DNA from: Taudactylus pleione
Lineage: Eukaryota; Chordata; Amphibia; Anura; Myobatrachidae
Assembly (NCBI GenBank): GCA_031769625.1
Contig: JAUIMM010000484.1
Coordinates: 2,666,001 to 2,730,000, forward strand
Direction of reading: 5' to 3'
DNA: 64,000 nucleotides
Shown here: positions 11,490 through 24,500 of the stretch, one piece after another
How the letters are laid out: every line of letters begins with the position of its first letter
How positions within the stretch are numbered: the stretch's first letter is position 1
Position numbers and translations under genes: made by a program
The notes under the pieces: generated by a model
Told to the model about the DNA's origin: nothing
What the model saw: the letters and a program-made list of their open reading frames with translations, nothing else
The model's database searches: none

Positions 11490-11538
11490 CACACACACAC
11501 ATATATATATATGTATATATATATATATATGTATATAT
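11490..11538. repeat. CA/TA microsatellite
   Basis: (AC)n followed by (AT)n immediately before the LTR at 11539. The LTR sits between two TA-rich tracts (the other at 12135-12170). Confidence 0.9.
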
Positions 11539-12134
11539 TGTGGTAGTATCACCAGAGAGGGCGCTGGTGAGCAGCTGAGTCAGTGTGGGGCTGGAGGGAT
11601 CCGCCCACACACAGAAAAAAAAGGGTGTGTGTTCAAGACTAATGGCTGCCATATGCCCAGAGCCCAGGTGAGGCTGCTGGTGGACACAGCCAGACAACTC
11701 TGGTACAGTTAGAGTGAAGCAGGCCAGGTGGCCAGGATTCATACCTGCAAGAAGGCAGGGAGATCCCTATACTGTATTTCTGACACTGTCCTTGGGAAAT
11801 GTGGCAGCCAACAAACTAAAAAAGCTATACCAGACCAGGAGGCCAGTGTTCAGTCCTGCATGTGGCATGGAGGATCACCAATCTCCAAGACCGTGAGTGA
11901 CTTTCATGCAGATTAGCTGCTTTTATAGAGAGGGTTCAAGAAGCGAGCTAGTGCCCTGAGTGAGGGCTAGGTTGTATATTATTTTCTGTTCATTTTGTTT
12001 CCTGATCTTCAGGCTGGAAGTAAAGCACCACTTTCATTTATTATTTACTATAATGCCAAGTGTGGACTAATTCTGCACCTAATCACTGCACAACTGACAC
12101 CCATCTATTGGGCTAACTACCCCACAACATCACA
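11539..12134 (+). mobile_element. Gypsy-type 3' LTR (596 bp)
   Basis: Starts TGTGGTAGTATCACC and ends CCCCACAACATCACA, i.e. TG...CA boundaries. It contains a TATA-like tctttatagag-type tract near 11915-11930 and an AGTAAAGCACCACTTTC stretch (likely polyadenylation region) near 12018. No clean 5-bp duplication is visible because both flanks are TA microsatellite. With gag and integrase remnants upstream on the same strand, it is the 3' LTR of a decayed element. Confidence 0.7.
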
Positions 12135-12240
12135 ATACATATATATATATATATATTATATATATATACACAGGGAACAAGTAGCTGGCAGCACTCGGAA
12201 GTCTTTGCAGATTAAAACTTCAGTTTTCCTTTATTTAGAG

Positions 12241-12280
12241 CCAACATGTTTCGGGGACAACCCCCGACATCAGGGACAAG
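12241..12280 (-). ncRNA. Hammerhead-ribozyme-like motif (Penelope type), degenerate
   Basis: The minus strand reads CCTGATGTCGGGGG, a short loop, TCCCCGAAACATGTTGG. This has the order CUGAUGN / stem II / GAAA of PLE-associated hammerheads. One core base differs (CTGATGT against CTGANGA), so activity is doubtful. No protein-coding PLE fragment lies next to it. Confidence 0.45.
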
Positions 12281-12309
12281 CGAATATATATATACTGTAT
12301 ATATAAATA

Positions 12310-12400
12310 TATACGGCGCTCACTGTGATACTCCCTGCATTATATGGCAATTACTGTGATGCTGTATGCATTATATGAAGGTCGATGCATTGCTCTGTGC
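12310..12400. repeat. Short copy of a ~38-bp minisatellite family
   Basis: Repeats of TGCATTATATGGCAATTACTG type. The same family forms the longer array at 62225-62540. Confidence 0.6.
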
Positions 12401-13159
12401 TGGGTGAGATTGTGTAGAACAGAAAATACTTACCTTTGAGTTTTGAGAGTGAAGCCTGCATGATCTTTTTAAAAGTGAAAACACCCCAGAACCACAAAAT
12501 AAATGCAGCAGTCTCTGTTACCTTAATGTAATGGGTTTTGCCCTTATCCTACAAACATTTAAGTCACTACAATGTGGATGTCTGTATTCAAGCAAGTCAA
12601 GAGTGACTACTATCTACTTGGAGGGTTCCAAGCCAAGTCTTTGCCCTGGGTAACAGAAAGCCTAGCTTCACCCCTGGGTCCCCTGCCCCAAAGCGTCATA
12701 TGCAAGTGGTAGGTGTTAAATGTGTTTGGAAATTACCTATTTTTGTTGCTGGCCCTGTCATATGATATTAGTTTCTGCTGTGTATAGGTATATCTGACCA
12801 GTGTATAATCTTAGCTACCCATCCAACTGTTCATCAACAAAAGAGAACCCAAATCCTGAGGAAAACTCAGAATGTTGAAGACCTAAGAATAAAAATAAAA
12901 CATAATTCAAACAATTATTTCAAATTGCATATTAAGGGAATTTGTTATGGATGAAATATTGGTGGTATTATGACTTTACTAATTAAATGAAGGTAAAATT
13001 GGCTTCAAGCTACGAAGATATATTCACAACTTTTTGGGGGGAACAGTAATGTCTACTTGCTTCATTATGAAGACAGTTGGTGGTCAGGGCATATGTGGGT
13101 GGAAGAGCCCCCAAGCGTAGGCCTTTTGTGCCTTGGCTTAATATTGCTGGCTGATACTA
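12401..13159. other. No gene recognised
   Basis: AT-rich single-copy-looking sequence; no frame, RNA gene or repeat ends seen. Confidence 0.35.
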
Positions 13160-13700
13160 CATATATCCAATGGTATACAGTCGGGAAGCCGGCGGACATA
13201 ATCCCGACAGCCGGCTTCCTGACTGCTTAATCCCGGTGAGGGTTAAATGACAGGCATCTAAATCTAGACGCCTGTCATTTTACCGACGCCGGGAGACTGG
13301 TGCCAGGCATCCCGGTCGAAGGGTTGCCGGGCGTGGTCAGCCACGTGGGGGGGGGTTAGGTTTAGGGCTCCCGGGGGGGACTTAGGGTTAGGCACCCCCC
13401 CCTGGAGGTTAGGGTTAGGCTAGGGGGAGGGAGGGTTAGGGTTAGGCACCCCCGGGAGGGACTTAGGGTTAGGCGGCGGGGAAGGGGGGGGTTAGGTTTA
13501 GGCACTTAGAGGGAGGATTAGGGTTAGGCACTGGGAGGAAGCTCAAGGTTAGGCACCCCCTAAGGGAGGGTTAGGGTTAGGCAAGGGAATTAGGTTAGTC
13601 TATACTTACCTTAGGGACGATCAGGATTTTCATCCATGTCGGGCACCCGCTGTTGGGATTCCAACCGCCAGAAGTAAAACATGCCGATTCCATATCCAAT
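13160..13700. mobile_element. GC-rich palindromic repeat with a TTAGGG-like minisatellite
   Basis: Begins with nested GC-rich hairpins (GGGAAGCCGGC.../GCCGGCTTCC; ATGACAGGC.../GCCTGTCAT) and ends in the CCATGTCGGGCACCCGCTG motif shared with 5880-5960. The segment 13350-13600 is a degenerate 20-35-bp tandem repeat with the core GGTTAGGGTTAGGC interrupted by C/G runs. Confidence 0.6.
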
Positions 13701-15224
13701 ACAGGACCACTTGAACACTGATCTTCTGTCTGCATTGAAAGAGAATTATATGGTTCAATTTCTAAGCTTTATTGTCTAAATAGTATGCTACCATTTGTTC
13801 TAACTAGTATTATTTTTCTTAATTTATTTCAGCTCTGTACGTTCTATCTGTCTAGATCATTTGCTTGAAATATAACAAAAGAATTTAATTATATGTGAAT
13901 GCTCTTGTGTATCGAGCAGAAAAGGAAACTCCTTCATAAAACAAGAGTATACATTAATGCAATATCATTAGCAACAGTGTGAAGGTACATTACCATGTAA
14001 TAATGTCTGTCATATCTCTCATTGCCACCTCTTTTGTAGTAGGTATAGCATTTATTATTCTAAGAGTTTGAAATGTTATCATTTTGTGATGCTGAAATTT
14101 TATTTTATTTTGGAGCAATGTGCTGTACTGAATACCAGTATTCCAAAGCAGCAATTATATTTACAAGTAACAATTAGGTTTTGCTCTGTGACATTATATT
14201 TTATCTGTGCTGTATATTTTTAGTGGCTACAAAAATGAAAACAGAAAAGTTGCATAAGGTATTGAACATCATTACAATGTGATCCCCGCAGATTAATTTC
14301 AGCACCTTAAGAAAGCGGCTTAATTTGTCTCTAGAGTGGTAATGCTAAACTGCTTTATCATGTCGAGGTGGCACTCTAGCAATAAAATTAACATTTCAAT
14401 TTCTGTCATTAAAGAATAACTCCACCCAAAACCAGGACCTCCGAGTCATTGGGCGGGCCCCAGTACTGAGGGGAGTGGCCTCTGGGGGTGGGGGCATGGT
14501 TATACCTTTTTGTGTATTTTGCACCTATTGTGCTTGACGCTGGTAACTGGTGACGTGTGAAGGGGGTGTAGTTGTGGCATCAGGGGGGGAAGGGGGCATG
14601 TTTATGGCTCCACTACACTCCTAGACCCCCAGCCAGGTCCAGGCCCAGGTATTTTGCACCACCCTCAGCGCCCCTGCACAAATGTAAAAGTGCAGTTCAA
14701 ACTATAACGCCGCTCTTCCAAATGGCAACACAATGAAGGAACATGTCCATCAGCCACATACTTTACGAGCTAGTTAACCTGAGCAACCTGACAAATGGTC
14801 AATTTCTCCTTCCAGGAGATATTTGAGCACCTGGTACTACTACTGAGACTTTGTGTTGAGAATTTTGACCGTATGACTATTCAGCTGTAGACACAAAAAT
14901 ACAAGTGCACTTGAAATACAAATTTCTCCCACCTCATTCACCAAGACCTTAATAATTGACAATGTGCCATGAGTTGTATATCCTGCAAATGGTGATTTTT
15001 GGTAGAGCCCAAATCCCTTTGGTTCTGTTAACTTATTGTAGGGAAATGTATAGTACATTTTTAGTTCAGGATAGAGGCCTTCTTTAAAGATTGGTACTAT
15101 TCAAATGTGACAAACTCATACTAGCCCTTCTATGTCAAGTTTGTAGATTAAATACAAAGGAATAATCACAACACTACTGTAATGGTATAAAACTGTACAC
15201 AGACAGCAATCATTATACCAGAAC
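13701..15224. other. No gene recognised
   Basis: Mostly AT-rich. A GC-richer patch at 14440-14680 is probably a decayed repeat. A minus-strand frame at 14840-15058 resembles nothing known. Confidence 0.35.
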
Positions 15225-15380
15225 TTGAATCCATCATACAATGTTTTGATTCCTAAATCAGGAAAGGATACTACTTCAATGTCTTTCTATCGACCAATCA
15301 CACTTTTAAATATAAACTTTAAAATAGTGTTGAAAATAATAGCCGCTAGACTGGCTTTGTGGTTGCCCAACATTCAGTCA
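15225..15380 (+). pseudogene. L1-like LINE reverse transcriptase fragment
   Basis: The translation contains LIPKSGKDTTSMSFYRPITL followed by LNINFKIVLKIIAARL. This is the N-terminal RT motif of L1/Tx1-clade non-LTR retrotransposons (pattern LIPK-x-GKD-x...YRPISLLN-x-D-x-K-x-x-x-K-x-x-A-x-RL). About 50 residues match before similarity is lost near QSD, so it is a short fragment. No endonuclease or rest of the RT is visible. Confidence 0.75.
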
Positions 15381-15879
15381 GATTTATATGCACAATGGAA
15401 GCAGCTGTCACAAAAGGGTTCATTTAGAGATAAAAAGGGAGAGCTAGGCAGAAATCAGGATACAGGTAGGTGGGACAATAATTATGATTAGGAGTATGCA
15501 GTAGATATGACTAGATAAAAGACAATGCAACTATGCCGATACCACTTTGGAAAAATAACATTCTTATTAATATAAATAGAATAACACTCTATTAATGACT
15601 ACATGCAAAAGTAGGTATATTTTACAACATAAATGTAAAATTAATCCTTATCAATCAATGAAAAAAATGTTGTTTTGCCAAATTGGACTGAGGGCAGGGT
15701 GAGAGAAGAGGATGTAAATCAATACTGTGAGTCTATTATTACATACTTCTTTGAAGAAACCACCTTAGAGGAAAGGGGGAAGGTACTTGGACTGCACACT
15801 CTAATTTTAAACATAATAAGAAGTGCTAACATGCTGAGACATAGTACAATGCAGGTGCACATTTGTAATGCAGATTGTA
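15381..15879. other. No gene recognised
   Basis: AT-rich; possibly remaining decayed LINE sequence. An open frame at 15675-16088 runs into the hairpin element and is not a gene. Confidence 0.35.
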
Positions 15880-16800
15880 GTGTGATATTACCGACTGAAT
15901 TCGCATTGCGAATTCAGACAATATCACAGGGATTTACTACAAATCCCTTGCAGGGACAGAGCTTACGAGAAAGCTCTGTCCCTGCGAATCCCTTCCGCAC
16001 TCTAGTCATGATATTTTCGCAAAGAAATAACGTGACTAGTGAACCTGCGCATGCGTCGACCGGCCGCTACTGCTACCCCCGGCGCTAAGCCCCGCCCATA
16101 ACACTAAGCCCTGCCCCCCACAATTGCAGACTCCCCCGCGACCCCCACATGATCCCCCCTCCCTTAGTAGCACTTACCTACAGTCATTGGTGCTTTGGTG
16201 ATGTCTTCCATGCCTCCGGTCAGCTGATATCCTATACTGCACTGGGACCCGATCACCTGATGACCGGGCCACAGTGCAGCATGGGAGACCAGCTGACCGG
16301 AGGGGAGTCATCACCAGAGCCCCGACCACCAGTCCCTGGAGTCAGGTAAGGGAATTTTTTTTTTGACTTTTTTTTTTTTTTGCAGTGATCAGCTTGCAGT
16401 CTGTTTAGACCACACAGCTGATCACTGGGACCAGCTCCGGGCTCTGCTCTGCCTTTTAGAGCAGAGTAGGAGCCTAGTAACTGGGGGAGACCCTGGATAA
16501 TGCCACTTCCGGGTGGCTTTATTATCATAGGGCTTTCCCCGGTATGTTTTTACAATTTATTTTTAGTATCTTTGGTCGGATCACATTTCCCATTACAATT
16601 ATGGAAAATGTGATCTGCTTACTAAAAATAAGTGATACTTAGGGTTTGGAGTAGAATTTTACGAATTCTACTCCAATTGCCCTGTAATAACTATAGGGGA
16701 TACTAAAATAATGTAAAAAGGGTGTGAAAACACCCTTTTTCACTTTATTTTAGTAAAAATAATGTTAATAAATAGAGCCCTTATTATTTTCCATGTTAAT
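15880..16800. mobile_element. Hairpin-chain element
   Basis: A run of separate hairpins: GTGATATT...AATATCAC enclosing GAATTCGCATTGCGAATTC; GGGATTTACTACAAATCCC; CAGGGACAGAGCTT/AAGCTCTGTCCCTG; later TGATCAGCTTG.../CAGCTGATCA, GGCTCTGCTCTGCC/AGAGCAGAGTAGGAGCC, GGATCACATTTCC/GGAAAATGTGATC, GGAGTAGAATT/AATTCTACTCC and AAAAAGGGTGT/ACACCCTTTTT. GC-rich in the middle (16040-16540), AT-rich on the right. The right end may be TAATAAATAGAGCCC; the left end is not resolved. Confidence 0.6.
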
Positions 16801-17438
16801 TCTAGAGTTTATCACAATTTTGACTATCATTGTTCTTAGTGCTTAGAGTGTGCACATGCATTTTCTTTTTCCTGCAAGAAACCACCTTAATAAGTTATAG
16901 AAAAATATGAAGTTTTGGGATTATGTGATCTTGCCTCTTTCCCTTAGCACAGCCATACGCCACCAGTTTATCCAAAACAGTGACTTCAGCAGACTGAAAA
17001 TGAAGAATAAATGTCATGCCATTTCCTTGCTTATGATTGTCTTGGCAAGCATGTCAAACATTTTACTTTACGTTCAGGAATAATATATTGAAGATTTGTT
17101 TGTGTTTCTTAACAATGATTATTGTGAAATAAACCTGCAAAGTCGATACTTTGAAAAAACAGAAAAGAGTAAGAGGGGTAATTATCATCCAATGATGCAT
17201 CTGTTTAAAAATTACAGTAAATGTAAATTTTTGGAGTGTTTACAGTAGTTTAATTTTAACTATGTTATAGCTAATATTTTTTGTAACAAGTCTGTATTAA
17301 AAAACTACTACATACTACATATGCCAGCTCACCTCAGCCGCCTCTGCCCCACTTACCCCAGCTGCGTCTGTCTTCTCTCTTTCACTCCGCTCCATGGTGG
17401 AAGCCACTAGTGGTAAGAGGGGCAAGGCGCACCTCCAT
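16801..17438. other. No gene recognised
   Basis: AT-rich sequence up to the hAT target duplication; nothing recognised. Confidence 0.35.
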
Positions 17439-18081
17439 TTCAAAATTAGGGGTGTGCACCGGCCACTTTCCGTGTTTTGTGTTTTGGTTTTGGATCTGGA
17501 TCTTTCTTCGTGTTTTGGATCTGGATTGGTTTTGCCAAAACCACCCTTCCGTGTTTTGGGTTCTGGGTTTTGTGTTTTGGATCTGTATTTTTTTTTAAAA
17601 AAGCATAAAAACAGCTAAAATCACAGAATTTGTGTGTTTTTCTGCTCCTATGCTATTATTAACCTCAATAACCTTAATTTCCACTCATTTCCAGTCTATT
17701 CTGAACACCTCACACCTCACAATAGTGTTTTTATATCCAAAAGGTTGCACCGAGGTAGCTGGATGACTATGCTAAGAGATACGAGTGGGCGGCACAAACA
17801 CGTGGTCCATCTAGGAGTGACACTGCAGTGGCATACAGGATGGCAGTTTGAAAAACTAGGCCCCAAACAGTACATAATTCAAAGAAAAAAAAGAGGTGCA
17901 AGATGGAATTGTCCTTGGGCCCTCCCACCCACCCTTATGTTGTATAAACAGGACATGCACACTTTAACAAACCAATCATTTCAGCGCCAGGGTCTGCCAC
18001 ACGACTGTGGCTGAAATTATTGGTTCGTTTGGGCCCCCACAAAACAAGCTGGCAATTAATCTGTCCCTGCACAAACTGGCT

Positions 18082-18548
18082 CTACGGAGGCAAGATGTCG
18101 TCCTCATCCTCCTCATCCACCGATTCCTCACCCTCTTCAGTGTTGTGTACATCCTCATCCTCACAGAGTATTAATTCGTCCCTGCTGGAATCCACAACCA
18201 CAGGTCCCTCTGTACGTTCTGGAGGCTGGTCTTCCTGGAAGAGTTGATAATTCATTTTATGAACATCATCTTCTCCACATTTTGTGGAAGCAACCTCCTA
18301 CGCCTTTCGCTGACAAGGTTCCCGGCTGCACTAAACACTCTTTCGGAGTACACACTGGAGGGGGGGCAACTCAGATAAAATAGAGCCAGTTTGTACAGGG
18401 ACCTCCAAATTGCTTCTTTTTCCTGCCAGTACAGGTACGGACTGTCTGACATGCCTACTTGGATGCTGTCACCGATGTAATCCTTTAACAGACAGACGCA
18501 CGCTTGTCGCTGCTGCTTTAAGGATGCAGGTGCGGCTACAGCCCACAC
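18082..18548 (-). pseudogene. hAT transposase C-terminal fragment
   Basis: The minus-strand frame holds SDSPYLYWQEKEAIWRSLYK, then CPPSSVYSERVFSAAGNLV, then RRRLLPQNVEKMMFIK. This is the hAT C-terminal dimerisation signature (YW-x-x...P-x-SS-x-x-SER-x-FS-x-AG...R-x-x-L-x-x-x-x-v-x-x-x-x-f-x-x) seen in ZBED-like hAT proteins. The frame stops at 18252. A one-base shift there would continue through an acidic tail ending EDEDDILPP and a stop at 18082-18084, so a frameshift probably separates them. The DDE catalytic core and BED finger are absent, so no active enzyme is possible from this copy. Confidence 0.85.
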
Positions 18549-18559
18549 ATTTCACAAAG

Positions 18560-21500
18560 ACAGAAAAAAAAAGAAGAATTTTTTTATTGTTTGTGGAGCG
18601 CACTTTGAGGGTTACACCACCCTTTAACAGACAGACGCACGCTTGTCGCTGCTGCTTTGAGGACAGTATCATATGCAGTGACAGTAGACTTGTCAGAAAT
18701 TGTTGGCACGTCCTTCAGTCTGGACCAGATGTCCAAACCGGCCCTTGACTTATGACACAGGCGCACGCTTGGCACTACTTTGTTGATGCATGTGCGGCTA
18801 CTGCGCACACAATTCACAAACACAGAAAATATTTTTTTATTTGGTTTGGACTGGAGTGTACTTTGGGGGTTACAGCACCCTTTAATGGTCAAGCCAGCCG
18901 GCCCTTTACTTATGACACAGGGGCACGCTTGGCACTACTTTGTTGATTCACGTGCGGCTACTGCGCACACAATTCACAAACACAGAAAATATTTTGTTAT
19001 TTGGTTTGGAGTGTACTTTGGGGGTTACAGCACCATTTAACGGTCAAGCCAGCTGGCCCTTTACTTATGACACAGGCGCACGCTTGGCACTACTTTGTTG
19101 ATGCACGTGCGGCTACTGCGCACACAATTCACAAACACAGAAAATATTTTTTTATTTGGTTTGGACTGGAGTGTACTTTGGGGGTTACAGCACCCTTTAA
19201 CGGTCAAGCCAGCCGGCCCTTTACTTATGACACAGGTGCACGCTTGGCACTACTTTGTTGATGCACGTGCGGCTACTGCGCACACAATTCACAAACACAG
19301 AAAATATTTTTTTATTTGGTTTGGACTGGAGTGTACTTTGGGGGTTACAGCACCCTTTAACGGTCAAGCCAGCCGGCCCTTTACTTATGACACAGGTGCA
19401 CGCTTGGCACTACTTTGTTGATGCACGTGCGGCTACTGCGCACACAATTCACAAACACAAAATATTTTTTTATTTGGTTTGGACTGGAGTGTACTTTGGG
19501 GGTTACAGCACCCTTTAACGGTCAAGCCAGCCGGCCCTTTACTTATGACACAGGTGCACGCTTGGCACTACTTTGTTGATGCACGTGCGGCTACTGCGCA
19601 CACAATTCACAAACACAGAAAATATTTTTTTATTTGGTTTGGACTGGAGTGTACTTTGGGGGTTACAGCACCCTTTAACGGTCAAGCCAGCCGGCCCTTT
19701 ACTTATGACACAGGCGCACGCTTGGCACTACTTTGTTGATGCACGTGCGGCTACTGCGCACACAATTCACAAACACAGAAAATATTTTGTTACTTGGTTT
19801 GGAGTGTACTTTGGGGGTTACAGCACCCTTTAATGGTCAAGCCAACCGGCCCTTTACTTATGACACAGGGGCACGCTTGGCACTACTTTGTTGATTCACG
19901 TGCGGCTACTGCGCACACAATTCACAAACACAGAAAATATTTTGTTATTTGGTTTGGAGTGTACTTTGGGGGTTACAGCACCATTTAACGGTCAAGCCAG
20001 CTGCCCTTTACTTATGACACAGTCGCACGCTTGGCACTACTTTGTTGATGCACGTGCGGCTACTGCGCACACAATTCACAAACACAGAAAATATTTTTTT
20101 ATTTGGTTTGGACTGGAGTGTACTTTGGGGGTTACAGCACCCTTTAACGGTCAAGCCAGCCGGCCCTTTACTTATGACACAGGTGCACGCTTGGCACTAC
20201 TTTGTTGATGCACGTGCGGCTACTGCGCACACAATTCACAAACACAGAAAATATTTTTTTATTTGGTTTGGACTGGAGTGTACTTTGGGGGTTACAGCAC
20301 CCTTTAACGGTCAAGCCAGCCGGCCCTTTACTTATGACACAGGTGCACGCTTGGCACTACTTTGTTGATGCACGTGCGGCTACTGCGCACACAATTCACA
20401 AACACAAAATATTTTTTTATTTGGTTTGGACTGGAGTGTACTTTGGGGGTTACAGCACCCTTTAACGGTCAAGCCAGCCGGCCCTTTACTTATGACACAG
20501 GTGCACGCTTGGCACTACTTTGTTGATGCACGTGCGGCTACTGCGCACACAATTCACAAACACAGAAAATATTTTTTTATTTGGTTTGGACTGGAGTGTA
20601 CTTTGGGGGTTACAGCACCCTTTAACGGTCAAGCCAGCCGGCCCTTTACTTATGACACAGGCGCACGCTTGGCACTACTTTGTTGATGCACGTGCGGCTA
20701 CTGCGCACACAATTCACAAACACAGAAAATATTTTGTTACTTGGTTTGGAGTGTACTTTGGGGGTTACAGCACCCTTTAACGGTCAAGCCAGCCGGCCCT
20801 TTACTTATGACAGGCGCACGCTTGGCACTACTTTGTTGATGCACGTGCGGCTACTGCGCACACAATTCACAAACACAGAAAATATTTTGTTATTTGGTTT
20901 GGAGTGTACTTTGGGGGTTACAGCACCCTTTAACGGTCAAGCCAGCCGGCCCTTTACTTATGACACAGGTGCACGCTTGGCACTACTTTGTTGATGCACG
21001 TGCGGCTACTGCGCACACAATTCACAAACACAAAATATTTTTTTATTTGGTTTGGACTGGAGTGTACTTTGGGGGTTACAGCACCCTTTAACAGTCAAGC
21101 CAGCCGGCCCTTTACTTATGACACAGGTGCACGCTTGGCACTACTTTGTTGATGCACGTGCGGCTACTGCGCACACAATTCACAAACACAGAAAATATTT
21201 TTTTATTTGGTTTGGACTGGAGTGTACTTTGGGGGTTACAGCACCCTTTAACGGTCAAGCCAGCCGGCCCTTTACTTATGACACAGGCGCACGCTTGGCA
21301 CTACTTTGTTGATGCACGTGCGGCTACTGCGCACACAATTCACAAACACAGAAAATATTTTGTTACTTGGTTTGGAGTGTACTTTGGGGGTTACAGCACC
21401 CTTTAACGGTCAAGCCAGCCGGCCCTTTACTTATGACAGGCGCACGCTTGGCACTACTTTGTTGATGCACGTGCGGCTACTGCGCACACAATTCACAAAC

Positions 21501-24500
21501 ACAGAAAATATTTTGTTATTTGGTTTGGAGTGTACTTTGGGGGTTACAGCACCCTTTAACGGTCAAGTTAGCCGGCCCTTTACTTATGACACAGGCACAC
21601 GCTTGGCACTACTTTGTTGATGCACGTGCGGCTACTGCGCACACAATTCACAAACACAGAAAATATTTTTTTATTTGGTTTGGACTGGAGTGTACTTTGG
21701 GGGTTACAGCACCCTTTAACGGTCAAGCCAGCCGGCCCTTTACTTATGACACAGGTGCACGCTTGGCACTACTTTGTTGATGCACGTGCGGCTACTGCGC
21801 ACACAATTCACAAACACAGAAAATATTTTTTTATTTGGTTTGGACTGGAGTGTACTTTGGGGGTTACAGCACCCTTTAACGGTCAAGCCAGCCGGCCCTT
21901 TACTTATGACACAGGTGCACGCTTGGCACTACTTTGTTGATGCACGTGCGGCTACTGCGCACACAATTCACAAACACAAAATATTTTTTTATTTGGTTTG
22001 GACTGGAGTGTACTTTGGGGGTTACAGCACCCTTTAACGGTCAAGCCAGCCGGCCCTTTACTTATGACACAGGTGCACGCTTGGCACTACTTTGTTGATG
22101 CACGTGCGGCTACTGCGCACACAATTCACAAACACAGAAAATATTTTTTTATTTGGTTTGGACTGGAGTGTACTTTGGGGGTTACAGCACCCTTTAACGG
22201 TCAAGCCAGCCGGCCCTTTACTTATGACACAGGCGCACGCTTGGCACTACTTTGTTGATGCACGTGCGGCTACTGCGCACACAATTCACAAACACAGAAA
22301 ATATTTTGTTACTTGGTTTGGAGTGTACTTTGGGGGTTACAGCACCCTTTAACGGTCAAGCCAGCCGGCCCTTTACTTATGACAGGCGCACGCTTGGCAC
22401 TACTTTGTTGATGCACGTGCGGCTACTGCGCACACAATTCACAAACACAGAAAATATTTTGTTATTTGGTTTGGAGTGTACTTTGGGGGTTACAGCACCC
22501 TTTAACGGTCAAGCCAGCCGGCCCTTTACTTATGACACAGGTGCACGCTTGGCACTACTTTGTTGATGCACGTGCGGCTACTGCGCACACAATTCACAAA
22601 CACAAAATATTTTTTTATTTGGTTTGGACTGGAGTGTACTTTGGGGGTTACAGCACCCTTTAACGGTCAAGCCAGCCGGCCCTTTACTTATGACACAGGT
22701 GCACGCTTGGCACTACTTTGTTGATGCACGTGCGGCTACTGCGCACACAATTCACAAACACAGAAAATATTTTTTTATTTGGTTTGGACTGGAGTGTACT
22801 TTGGGGGTTACAGCACCCTTTAACGGTCAAGCCAGCTGGCCCTTTACTTATGACACAGGCGCACGCTTGGCACTACTTTGTTGATGCACGTGCGGCTACT
22901 GCGCACACAATTCACAAACACAGAAAATATTTTGTTACTTGGTTTGGAGTGTACTTTGGGGGTTACAGCACCCTTTAACGGTCAAGCCAGCCGGCCCTTT
23001 ACTTATGACAGGCGCACGCTTGGCACTACTTTGTTGATGCACGTGCGGCTACTGCGCACACAATTCACAAACACAGAAAATATTTTGTTATTTGGTTTGG
23101 AGTGTACTTTGGGGGTTACAGCACCCTTTAACGGTCAAGTTAGCCGGCCCTTTACTTATGACACAGGCACACGCTTGGCACTACTTTGTTGATGCACGTG
23201 CGGCTACTGCGCACACAATTCACAAACACAGAAAATATTTTGTTACTTGGTTTGGACTGGAGTGTACTTTGGGGGTTACAGCACCCTTTAATGGTCAAGC
23301 CAGCCGGCCCTTTACTTATGACACAGGGGCACGCTTGGCACTACTTTGTTGATTCACGTGCGGCTACTGCGCACACAATTCACAAACACAGAAAATATTT
23401 TGTTATTTGGTTTGGAGTGTACTTTGGGGGTTACAGCACCATTTAACGGTCAAGCCAGCTGGCCCTTTACTTATGACACAGGCGCACGCTTGGCACTACT
23501 TTGTTGATGCACGTGCGGCTACTGCGCACACAATTCACAAACACAGAAAATATTTTTTTATTTGGTTTGGACTGGAGTGTACTTTGGGGGTTACAGCACC
23601 CTTTAACGGTCAAGCCAGCCGGCCCTTTACTTATGACACAGGTGCACGCTTGGCACTACTTTGTTGATGCACGTGCGGCTACTGCGCACACAATTCACAA
23701 ACACAGAAAATATTTTTTTATTTGGTTTGGACTGGAGTGTACTTTGGGGGTTACAGCACCCTTTAACGGTCAAGCCAGCCGGCCCTTTACTTATGACACA
23801 GGTGCACGCTTGGCACTACTTTGTTGATGCACGTGCGGCTACTGCGCACACAATTCACAAACACAAAATATTTTTTTATTTGGTTTGGACTGGAGTGTAC
23901 TTTGGGGGTTACAGCACCCTTTAACGGTCAAGCCAGCCGGCCCTTTACTTATGACACAGGTGCACGCTTGGCACTACTTTGTTGATGCACGTGCGGCTAC
24001 TGCGCACACAATTCACAAACACAGAAAATATTTTTTTATTTGGTTTGGACTGGAGTGTACTTTGGGGGTTACAGCACCCTTTAACAGTCAAGCCAGCCGG
24101 CCCTTTACTTATGACACAGGCGCACGCTTGGCACTACTTTGTTGATGCACGTGCGGCTACTGCGCACACAATTCACAAACACAGAAAATATTTTGTTACT
24201 TGGTTTGGAGTGTACTTTGGGGGTTACAGCACCCTTTAATGGTCAAGCCAACCGGCCCTTTACTTATGACACAGGGGCACGCTTGGCACTACTTTGTTGA
24301 TTCACGTGCGGCTACTGCGCACACAATTCACAAACACAGAAAATATTTTGTTATTTGGTTTGGAGTGTACTTTGGGGGTTACAGCACCATTTAACGGTCA
24401 AGCCAGCTGCCCTTTACTTATGACACAGTCGCACGCTTGGCACTACTTTGTTGATGCACGTGCGGCTACTGCGCACACAATTCACAAACACAGAAAATAT

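Noticed and set aside
13350..13600. Interstitial telomere (TTAGGG repeats)
   Set aside because: GGTTAGGGTTAGGC cores are separated by variable C/G runs with a 20-35-bp period; this is a minisatellite, not a telomeric array.
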